21,896 bases of DNA from VRUE01 sp035266685 (lineage in GTDB: Bacteria > Actinomycetota > Thermoleophilia > Solirubrobacterales > 70-9): positions 1-21,896 of the forward strand of contig DATFMX010000101.1 in assembly GCA_035266685.1 (NCBI GenBank). Reading direction: 5' to 3'. A program made the position numbers and the translations under genes. This document shows positions 15,147-21,896 of the stretch, piece after piece (position 1 is the stretch's first letter; the number at the start of each line of letters is the position of its first letter). Below the pieces are notes generated by a model, which worked only from the letters and a program-made list of their open reading frames with translations, was not told the DNA's origin and searched no databases.

Positions 15147-15196
15147 TCCCCAGCTTGTCCTCTGTATGGAGGCGGGGGACAACCAAGCGACGATCC

Positions 15197-16591
15197 GTGG
15201 CTGCTAATCCGTCAGGCGAGGAGAAAGGGCCGGCGAAAGCCCGGGGAGTCACGCCCGCGCGGATCGCGGTCATAGCGGGGCTGGCGATCGTCGTCATCGC
15301 GCTCGCCGTGATCCTCTTCGGCGGCGGCGGCGAGCACAAGTACAAGCTCGTCTTCCAGAACGCCGCCCAGCTCGTGCCCGACAACCAGGTGCTGATCGGC
15401 GGCCAGCCGGTCGGCTCGGTGGAAAGCATCGATCTGACCGACGACAACCTGGCGGAAATCGAAGTCAGCTCCGAACAGGAGCTGCACGAGGGGAGCACGG
15501 CGACGATCCGCGCCACCTCGCTCTCCGGCGTCGCCAACCACTACATCTCGATCAGCCCCGGGCCGAACAGCAACCCGGCGCTCGAAGAAGGCGCGACGCT
15601 CGGCCTCGGGTCGACGACGACCGAGGTCGACCTCGACCAGCTCTTCAACACCTTCCCCGACTCGGTGCGCAGGGCACTCGGCCAGTTCGTCCGCGGCAAC
15701 GCCGAACAGTTCTCCGAACGCGGCCACGACGCCAACGAAACCTTCAAGTACTTCGGCCCGGCGCTCAACCGGACCGGGGCCTTCGTCAGCGAACTGAACG
15801 CCGACCAGCACCTGCTCGAACGCTTTGTCGTCAGCTCGAGCAAGCTCTCGACCGCCGTCGCCCAGCGCGGCAGTGAGCTCTCCAGTGCGATCTCCAGCGC
15901 CAGCACCGCCTTCGGCGCGATCGCCGGACAGAACGAAGCGCTCGACCAGAGCCTGCGCGGGCTGCCGCCGTTCATGCGCCAGGCCAACACGACCTTCGTC
16001 AACCTGCGCGCGGCGCTCGACGACCTCGACCCGCTGGTCGAAACGTTGAAGCCGGCGACCAAGAACCTGGCGCCCTTCCTCAGCGAACTTCGCCCGGTGC
16101 TCTCGAAAGCGGTGCCGGTGTTCAAGAACCTGCGGCTCAGCGCCGGCCGCAAGGGCTTCGCCAACGACACTGCGGAAGCGTTGAAGTTCCTGCCGCTGGT
16201 GCAGGAACGCGCCTCGACCGCCTTCCCGCACGCCGAAGCGGGCATCGAAGCCTTCCAGCCGACGCTGAACTTCGCCCGCAGCTACACGCCGGACATCTTC
16301 AACGGCTTCGGCAAGCTCGGTCAGATCACCGGCTACTACGACGGCAACGGCCACTACGCGCGCGCCCAGCTCCCCTTCAACATCTTCAAGCGCAACGGCG
16401 AAGACGGCGAACTCGAACCGCTCAAGCCGAGCGAACAGTTCGCTCCCTACGGCAGCTCGGCCGGGGTGCGGCGACCCTGTCCGGGCGGCGCCACCCAGTC
16501 CGCCTCCGACGGCTCCAACCCGTTCGTCAAGCCGCCGTTCGCGGGCTCGGGCGTCAGCTCCTCCGAATGCAGCCCGGGGGACTCGCCATGA
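15197..16591 (+). CDS. MCE/MlaD-domain protein 1
   Basis: 464 residues from GTG 15197; the frame is open to GTG 15110, but that would add 29 basic residues before the anchor. One membrane helix (about 22-41) is followed by an MCE beta-barrel domain (about 48-122) with VLIGGQPVGSVESI and SLSGVANHYISISPG. A VDLDQLF linker (144-150) leads into a long helical region to about residue 400. The tail is low-complexity, Ser/Pro/Gly-rich, with two cysteines. MCE proteins bind and pass lipids between membrane and envelope as rings or tubes of six. It is first in the array; its TGA overlaps the next ATG. Most of its glutamates are GAA. The start is the weakest part of this call, as no ribosome site is close. 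Confidence 0.88.
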   Translation: MAANPSGEEKGPAKARGVTPARIAVIAGLAIVVIALAVILFGGGGEHKYKLVFQNAAQLVPDNQVLIGGQPVGSVESIDLTDDNLAEIEVSSEQELHEGSTATIRATSLSGVANHYISISPGPNSNPALEEGATLGLGSTTTEVDLDQLFNTFPDSVRRALGQFVRGNAEQFSERGHDANETFKYFGPALNRTGAFVSELNADQHLLERFVVSSSKLSTAVAQRGSELSSAISSASTAFGAIAGQNEALDQSLRGLPPFMRQANTTFVNLRAALDDLDPLVETLKPATKNLAPFLSELRPVLSKAVPVFKNLRLSAGRKGFANDTAEALKFLPLVQERASTAFPHAEAGIEAFQPTLNFARSYTPDIFNGFGKLGQITGYYDGNGHYARAQLPFNIFKRNGEDGELEPLKPSEQFAPYGSSAGVRRPCPGGATQSASDGSNPFVKPPFAGSGVSSSECSPGDSP

Positions 16592-18117
16592 GGAAATGGC
16601 TGATCCCGGGCGCGCTGGTCGTCGTGGTCGTGCTGCTCGTCGTGCTGCTCGGCGGGGGCGGCGGCAACGGCTACGTCGTCCGCGGGATCTTCGACAGCGG
16701 CGGCTTCATGGTCGCCGGCGAGGAAGTCCGCGTCGCCGGCGCGACCGTGGGCGAAATCGAATCGGTCAGTGTGACGATGCCGGGGGAGATCGACGGCTAC
16801 AAAAACGGCAAGCCGATCTCCGTGCCCGGCAAAGCGGTGATCGCAATGAAGATCAACGATCCCGGCTTTCAGGACTTCCGCGCCGACGCCTCCTGCCTGA
16901 TCCGGCCCCAGTCGTTGATCGGGGAGAAGTTCGTCGACTGCCGCCCGACGCTGCCGCGCGCCCCGGGCTCGAAGCCGCCGCCGCCGCTGAAGGAGATCGA
17001 AGACGGCAAGCCGGGGGCGGGCCAGTACCTGCTGCCGTTCGAGAACAACAGCACCAGCGTCGACCCCGACCTGATCAACAACATCAACCAGCTGACCTAC
17101 GCGCAGCGCTTCCGCCTGATCCTCAACGAACTCGGCGCCGGCCTCGCCGGCCGCGGCGAAGACCTGGAGGAAGTGGTCAAGCGGGCGAACCCGGTGCTGC
17201 GCGACGTCGATCGCGTCTTCGGCATCCTCAACGCCCAGCGCGACCGGCTCGCCCAGCTCTCGGCCGACTCCGAGAAGATCCTCGGACCGCTCTCGCGCGA
17301 GCGCAGCAGCGTCGCCGGCTTCTTCTCCAACGCCGGCGTCGCGGCGCAGGCGAGCGCTGAAAAGGGCGCCGACGTCGAAGCGTCGCTGCGCAAGCTGCCG
17401 GGCTTCCTGCGCGAGCTGCGCCAGACGATGGCGAGCTTCCAGTACTTCTCCAAGGCGGGCACGCCGGTCTCCGAATCGCTGGCCAAGGCCGCTCCGGCGT
17501 TGACCGCAGCGACCCGGGCGCTGACCCCGTTCTCGGCCGCGTCGACCGTCTCGCTGAAGTCGCTCGGCGCCAACGGCGAAACCGCCGGCCCGAAGCTCCG
17601 GGCCGCCAACCCGATCGTCGAAAAGACCCGCGAACTCGGCCAGAGCGGCGCGACGCCGGTCTCCGAACTGGCCGAATTGCTGGTCAGCACGCGTAAGAAC
17701 AAGGGCTTCGACAGCCTCGTCGACCTGATCTACAACAGCGCCGGCGCGACCAACGAATTCGACAAGTACGGTCACTTCGCCCGCAGCCTGACGGCGCTGA
17801 CCAACTGCACCGAATACGTTGCGGAACCGACTTCCGGCTGCTCGGCCAACTTCAACGGAGAAGGCTCCAGCTCGTCGGCCTCCGCGGCCAGCATCTCGCG
17901 CCTCTACAAACAGCTCGGCGAACAGCTCGGCGGCAAGACCGGCGGCACCTCGAGCGGCGTCGCCCCGGTCGAACCGCGGCCGGTCGCGCCGGGCCAGGCG
18001 AAGCCCGCGCCCAACCCGGAAGCCTCGGGCCTCGGCGAAGGCGAACAACTCGGCGCGAAGTCAAAGGCGACGACCTCCTCGCAGCGCGCACTCCTCGACT
18101 ACCTCCTGGGACCATGA
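16588..18117 (+). CDS. MCE/MlaD-domain protein 2
   Basis: 509 residues from the ATG at 16588, overlapping the previous stop (ATGA), with GGGGGA about 8 bases upstream. The membrane helix is at about 4-22 and the MCE domain at about 29-120. Compared with protein 1 the barrel has a loop of about 20 extra residues (MPGEIDGYKNGKPISVPGK, about 64-82). It also has two cysteines, C103 and C118, flanking the RPQSLIGEKF turn, which suggests a disulfide inside the barrel. A helical region follows to about residue 400, then two more cysteines near 411 and 422 and a Gly/Ser/Pro-rich end. The domain order is the same as in the other array members, but sequence identity between them is low, so these are distinct subunits and not recent copies. 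Confidence 0.92.
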   Translation: MRKWLIPGALVVVVVLLVVLLGGGGGNGYVVRGIFDSGGFMVAGEEVRVAGATVGEIESVSVTMPGEIDGYKNGKPISVPGKAVIAMKINDPGFQDFRADASCLIRPQSLIGEKFVDCRPTLPRAPGSKPPPPLKEIEDGKPGAGQYLLPFENNSTSVDPDLINNINQLTYAQRFRLILNELGAGLAGRGEDLEEVVKRANPVLRDVDRVFGILNAQRDRLAQLSADSEKILGPLSRERSSVAGFFSNAGVAAQASAEKGADVEASLRKLPGFLRELRQTMASFQYFSKAGTPVSESLAKAAPALTAATRALTPFSAASTVSLKSLGANGETAGPKLRAANPIVEKTRELGQSGATPVSELAELLVSTRKNKGFDSLVDLIYNSAGATNEFDKYGHFARSLTALTNCTEYVAEPTSGCSANFNGEGSSSSASAASISRLYKQLGEQLGGKTGGTSSGVAPVEPRPVAPGQAKPAPNPEASGLGEGEQLGAKSKATTSSQRALLDYLLGP

Positions 18118-19511
18118 GAAGCCGCGGCGGCATACAGGGAGTGGCGAGCAGCCCGACGATCGTCGGCGCGGTCACCGTGCTGGTCTTGCTCGTCGCCGTC
18201 TTCCTCGCCTACAACGCCAACAACGGCCTGCCGTTCGTCTCGACCTACGACCTCAAGGCCCGGGTCCCCAACGCGAACGCGCTGGTCAAAGGCAACGAGG
18301 TGCGGATCGGCGGCTCGCGGGTCGGCGTGGTCAAGGAAGTGAAGCCGGTGCAGGTCGGCAACGGGCGCATCGCCGCCGAGCTCAGCCTCAGCCTCGACAA
18401 GAGCGCCGAACCGATCCCCGCCAACTCGACGATGATCGTCCGCCCAAAGTCGCCGCTCGGCCTCAAGTACCTGCAGATCGTCCCAGGCGACTCGTCGAGC
18501 GGCCTGCAGGCGGGCGAAACGATCCCGCTCACGGCGGCGCGGCCGGAACCGGTCGACATCGACCAGTTTTTCGACATGTTCGACGAAAACACCCGCACGG
18601 CGATCCAGCGCAACAACGCCGGCTTCGGCAACGCCCTCGCCGGCCGCGGCCCGCAGATCAACAGCGCGATCGGCGCGCTGCGCGGGCTGGTCGAAAACAG
18701 CCAGCCGGTGCTGCGCACCCTGGTCAAGCCGAGCACCCGCTTCGGCGCCTTCTGGGAAGCGCTCGAGGACCTCTCCGCGACCGTCGCGCCGGTGGCGGAG
18801 CAGCAGGCGAGCATGTTCGTCGCGTTCGACCGCACCTTCGCCGCCCTCGCCCGGGTCTCCCGTCCGTACATCCAGGAAACGATCGTCAAAGGGCCGCCGA
18901 CGCTCGATTCGCTCACCGCGGACCTGCCCGCGCTGCGACCGTTCTTCCGCGACTCCGGCCGCTTCTTCACCGCGCTCGGGCCGGGGGCGAAGGCGCTGGG
19001 CGAAACCTCGCCGACGATCAACGCCGCGCTGCGCGCCGGGATCCCGGCGCTCAACCGCTCGCCACGCCTCTACCGGCAGCTGACGCCGACGGCGGAAGCC
19101 CTGCTCGACTTCCAGGCCGAGCCGGGCGTGTTCAACGGCCTCGACCTGTTGATCGACACCAACGAAGTTCTGGCGCCGGCGATCAAGCACATCGCGCCGG
19201 CCCAGGTGACCTGCCAGTACCTCAGCATCCTTGCCTCGAACCTCGCCGACGCGTTCAGCGAATCGAACGGCAAGGCGAGCTGGCTGAGCGCGATCGCCTT
19301 CGAGGCGCCCGACGGCCCGAACGCGGAGTCGCAGCCGGCTTCAGCCCCGGCATCCGGCCCCGGCCCGACCAACTTCCTGCACTTCAATCCCTACCCGAGG
19401 ACCGGCCAGGACGGCGTCTGCGAAGCGGGCAACGAGCGCTACGTCGCCGGTCAGACGGTAATCGGGCACTCGCCGAAACTATGGGGCACCACTACCCGGG
19501 GCGGTGAATGA
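18114..19511 (+). CDS. MCE/MlaD-domain protein 3
   Basis: 465 residues; the ATG at 18114 overlaps the previous TGA. A membrane helix (about 15-34) is followed by an MCE domain (about 44-126) with NEVRIGGSRVGVV (61-73) and a PKSPLGLKYLQIVPG strand-turn-strand (111-125). The EPVDIDQFFDMF linker (145-156) leads into a helical region to about residue 370. The C-terminal part has two cysteines and a Ser/Ala/Pro-rich stretch, ending in a short ordered-looking segment (NERYVAGQTVIGHSPKLW). By family it would be one subunit of an envelope lipid-transfer complex, anchored in the cytoplasmic membrane with the rest outside. Its stop overlaps the next start. Confidence 0.92.
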   Translation: MRSRGGIQGVASSPTIVGAVTVLVLLVAVFLAYNANNGLPFVSTYDLKARVPNANALVKGNEVRIGGSRVGVVKEVKPVQVGNGRIAAELSLSLDKSAEPIPANSTMIVRPKSPLGLKYLQIVPGDSSSGLQAGETIPLTAARPEPVDIDQFFDMFDENTRTAIQRNNAGFGNALAGRGPQINSAIGALRGLVENSQPVLRTLVKPSTRFGAFWEALEDLSATVAPVAEQQASMFVAFDRTFAALARVSRPYIQETIVKGPPTLDSLTADLPALRPFFRDSGRFFTALGPGAKALGETSPTINAALRAGIPALNRSPRLYRQLTPTAEALLDFQAEPGVFNGLDLLIDTNEVLAPAIKHIAPAQVTCQYLSILASNLADAFSESNGKASWLSAIAFEAPDGPNAESQPASAPASGPGPTNFLHFNPYPRTGQDGVCEAGNERYVAGQTVIGHSPKLWGTTTRGGE

Positions 19512-21016
19512 TGGGCCGCCTGCCGGAGCGCGACACCAGGGTCGGGGCGACGAGTGGCCGCATCGAGTGGCGGCCGAGCAACGCGGCGATCGCGATCATC
19601 TTCATCCTCGTGTTCACGGTCGGCCCCTACCTGGCGTTCACCAAACACGTTCCCTTCACCGGCTATGGCTATACCCTCAACGCCACCTTCTCCAACGGGG
19701 TCAACATCTCGACCAAATCGCCGGTGCGAATCGCCGGCGTCGATGTCGGCAAAGTGACTTCGGTCAGCCGCGACGGCAACAACACCAAGGTCACCTTCAC
19801 CGTCGACGGTAAGGGCCGTCCGATCCACGACGACGCCTTCGCCGAGATCAAACCGCGCATCTTTCTCGAGGGGAACTTCTTCGTCGATCTCAAACCGGGC
19901 AGCCCGAGCGCGGCCGAGTTCGACAGCGGCGGGACGATCCCGGTCAGCCACACCTCGACCGCGATCCAGCTCGACCAGATCCTGACCGCGCTGCAGTCAC
20001 CCGTGCGGGCTGATCTCAGTCGCCTGCTGGAGAGCTACGGCGAAGCGCTGACGCACAAGCCGAGCGCGGCCGACGACGCCACCCAGCTGCCCGAGGTGAA
20101 AGGGAAGACCGGCGCCGAAGGCCTCAACGGGAGCTTGAAATACGGCGGCGAAGCGGGCCGCTACAGCGCCCAGGTCACCAACGCCCTCCTTGGCACCAGC
20201 CCGAAGGACCTCTCGCGGCTCGTCGCGAGCGCCGGCAGCGCGTTCGGGGCTCTGGTTCGCCGCGAGGCGGACCTACAGGGGTTGATCGTCAACTTCGACA
20301 CCTTCACCGGGGCGCTCGCCGCGCAGTCGCAGAACCTCGCGGCGACCGTGCAGCGGCTGGCGCCGACGGTGCAGATCGGCCGCCGCTCGCTCGTCAGCCT
20401 CAACCGCACCCTGCCGCCGTTGCGCGCCTGGGCGATCGAGTTCCGCCCGGCGGTGGCCGAGCTGCCGGCGCTGATCTCGGCCGGCGAACCGTGGCTGGCG
20501 CAGGCGCGGCCGTTGCTCTCCGGCCGGGAGGTCGGTGGGGTGGCGCGGCTGCTCGAGGAATCGACGCCGCCGCTCACCGCGACGACCCAGGCGGGGGCGG
20601 CGAAGACGATCCCGCAGATCAACCGGATCAGCCTCTGCCAGAGCAAGGTCTTCGTGCCGACCGGCAACCAGACGATCCACGATCAATTCGAAACCGGGCC
20701 CAACTACCGCGAGTTCTTCTACTACCTGGCCGACTTCGCCGGCGCGCAGCAGAACTTCGACGGCAACGGGCCCTATCTCAAGGTCCAGGGGGGCGGCGGC
20801 GGGACGCTGACCAAGCTGGAAAACCCGTCGGGGAACCTCAGCACCGACAAGCAGGACTGGGCAAACCTGGCTCTGGCGCCGGCGGGCCTGCAGCCGCAGC
20901 TCGGCGGCCGGCCGCCGAAGAAGCCGAACGTGCGCTGCTCGACCCAGCCGGTGCCGAAGGTCAACGGAGCGCTGGGCCAGGTCGGACCGGCTGAGCTGAC
21001 GGCGGTGAACCCGTGA
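19508..21016 (+). CDS. MCE/MlaD-domain protein 4
   Basis: 502 residues from the ATG at 19508 (overlap ATGA); a second ATG follows at once at 19511. The N-terminal cytoplasmic stretch (about 25 residues) is longer than in proteins 1 and 2. The membrane helix is at about 26-43 and the MCE domain at about 53-131, with SPVRIAGVDVGKVTSV (71-86) and RIFLEGNFFVDLKPG (117-131). The linker is TAIQLDQIL (151-159). A helical region with Ala/Leu-rich heptads is followed by a C-terminal domain with FDGNGPYLKV, similar to YDGNGHYAR in protein 1, and a Gly-rich loop. Glutamate codons are mostly GAG here, unlike proteins 1-3. The stop overlaps the GTG of the next gene. Confidence 0.92.
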   Translation: MMGRLPERDTRVGATSGRIEWRPSNAAIAIIFILVFTVGPYLAFTKHVPFTGYGYTLNATFSNGVNISTKSPVRIAGVDVGKVTSVSRDGNNTKVTFTVDGKGRPIHDDAFAEIKPRIFLEGNFFVDLKPGSPSAAEFDSGGTIPVSHTSTAIQLDQILTALQSPVRADLSRLLESYGEALTHKPSAADDATQLPEVKGKTGAEGLNGSLKYGGEAGRYSAQVTNALLGTSPKDLSRLVASAGSAFGALVRREADLQGLIVNFDTFTGALAAQSQNLAATVQRLAPTVQIGRRSLVSLNRTLPPLRAWAIEFRPAVAELPALISAGEPWLAQARPLLSGREVGGVARLLEESTPPLTATTQAGAAKTIPQINRISLCQSKVFVPTGNQTIHDQFETGPNYREFFYYLADFAGAQQNFDGNGPYLKVQGGGGGTLTKLENPSGNLSTDKQDWANLALAPAGLQPQLGGRPPKKPNVRCSTQPVPKVNGALGQVGPAELTAVNP

Positions 21017-21896
21017 GCGGCCGTGAGCAAAGCGTCAGCCGCTGGAGGCACTTCCGCGCTGCGCTCGCGCGCCAGGCGCGCGGTCGCGGCAAAGACTCGA
21101 TCGCGATCGCGGTGCTGATCGTGCTGGCGATCGTGATGACCCTGTGGATCTTCACCCAGCAGAAGGCCTCGCTGCCCTCCTGGGCGCCCTTCGTCGGCGA
21201 AGACTTCGTCCACCTGACGGCCGACTTCAGCGACGCGCAGGCGGTTACGCCGGGCCAGGGCCAGGCGGTCGTGATCTCCGGCATCCAGGTCGGCAGGATC
21301 GGCTCCGTCGACCTCGAAGACGGCCACGCCGTCGTCGGAATGCAGGTCGAGCCCAGGTACCTCGACCTGATCCACCCCAATGCGACGCTGCTGCTGCGGC
21401 CGAAAACCAACCTCAACGACATGACGGTCGAGATCTCGCCCGGCAGCGGCAGCAAGCATGTCGAAGCCGGCCACCGCTTTCCGCTCTCGCAGACCGAACC
21501 GAGCATCCAGTTCGAGGCCTTCCTCTCGGCCCTCGATACCGATACGCAGCGCTACCTGCAGCTGCTGGTCGCCGGCGGGGCACAGGGGATCGGCGGGCGC
21601 GGCCGTCAGCTCGGCAACGCCTTCCGCCGCCTCGAGCCCTTCGCCCACTACGTCGCCAAACTCAACCGAGCGGTCGCCCAGCGCCGCGTCGCGCTCTCCC
21701 ACGTGATCCACGACTTCGGCCTGCTGACCGGCGAACTGGCCCGTCACGACTCAGAGCTCGAACGCTTCGTCACCTCTTCCAAGGATGCGCTCGGCAACTT
21801 TGCCAACCAACAGCAGGCGCTGCAGGAATCGCTGCGCGAATTCCCCTCCACGCTGACCGCGCTGAAGTCGGCGCTCGTCGCGTCGAACCGCTTCTC
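21013..21896 (+). CDS. MCE/MlaD-domain protein 5, cut by the window end
   Basis: The GTG at 21013 overlaps the previous TGA (GTGA). The frame is open through the last base, giving 294 residues with no stop. A basic cytoplasmic N-terminus (about 28 residues) is followed by a membrane helix (about 29-48) and an MCE domain (about 66-144) with GQAVVISGIQVGRIGSV (84-100) and LLLRPKTNLNDMTVEISPG (126-144). The TEPSIQFEAFLSAL linker (161-174) starts a helical region that continues out of the window. The family's usual length suggests 150-200 residues are missing. Membership in the array is clear; whether more MCE genes, YrbE permeases or an ATPase follow cannot be seen. Confidence 0.92.
   Translation, partial: MSGREQSVSRWRHFRAALARQARGRGKDSIAIAVLIVLAIVMTLWIFTQQKASLPSWAPFVGEDFVHLTADFSDAQAVTPGQGQAVVISGIQVGRIGSVDLEDGHAVVGMQVEPRYLDLIHPNATLLLRPKTNLNDMTVEISPGSGSKHVEAGHRFPLSQTEPSIQFEAFLSALDTDTQRYLQLLVAGGAQGIGGRGRQLGNAFRRLEPFAHYVAKLNRAVAQRRVALSHVIHDFGLLTGELARHDSELERFVTSSKDALGNFANQQQALQESLREFPSTLTALKSALVASNRF

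Noticed and set aside
16447..18048. 533-codon minus-strand frame opposite MCE protein 2
   Set aside because: No recognisable domain, biased composition, and the plus-strand MCE domain is unambiguous.
17819..19507. 562-codon plus-strand frame overlapping MCE proteins 2 and 3
   Set aside because: Arg/Pro-rich out-of-frame reading of MCE protein 3, which has a membrane helix, MCE domain and overlap start in the correct frame.
1..21896. CRISPR arrays, insertion sequences, integrases or prophage genes
   Set aside because: I saw no direct-repeat arrays, transposase motifs or terminal inverted repeats; the window reads as a conserved chromosomal region.

Overview
The window is high-GC DNA with tightly packed genes, GTG starts and many ATGA/GTGA stop-start overlaps. 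Menaquinone-type respiration, a minimal TatA-TatC pair, MMPL transporters and a long run of MCE genes point to a deep-branching actinobacterial lineage. Thermoleophilia/Solirubrobacterales is my best guess, inferred from gene content only. All intergenic gaps are shorter than 300 bases.

Layout. (1) 16-3718, minus strand: a small secreted helical protein downstream of a large MMPL/RND-type transporter. (2) 3868-7853, plus strand: a respiratory and menaquinone block. It holds a Rieske protein, a split cytochrome b (b6-like), a subunit IV-cytochrome c fusion, a UbiE/MenG methyltransferase and a long-chain polyprenyl diphosphate synthase. These genes could make the menaquinone tail, methylate the ring, and build the menaquinol:cytochrome c oxidoreductase that uses the product. 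(3) 7858-8190, minus: a zinc-ribbon protein converging on that block. (4) 8329-10091, plus: tatA, tatC and a membrane-anchored helical/TPR-like protein. TatAC fits with the block before it, because the Rieske protein carries a twin-arginine motif. (5) 10102-10174, minus: tRNA-Lys(CTT). (6) 10210-11788, minus: two tandem paralogous secreted proteins with four conserved cysteines each. (7) 11831 to the window end, plus: a second MMPL transporter paralogous to the first, then at least five consecutive MCE/MlaD-domain proteins. The four MCE junctions are each joined by a 4-base stop-start overlap, and the last gene runs off the window.

The most interesting part is the MMPL2-MCE array. It looks like a lipid or hydrophobic-substrate transport system with five or more different MCE subunits. 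An MMPL pump lies directly upstream of the first MCE gene, and no YrbE/MlaE permease or ATPase gene is visible in the window. Both MMPL proteins carry a large non-membrane insert built of Gly-spaced amphipathic helical repeats. A second point is that the split cytochrome b has no cysteine at all, so it cannot carry the covalent heme c-i typical of b6f and Bacillus-type complexes. Glutamate codon choice also swings sharply between neighbouring genes, from all GAG to nearly all GAA.
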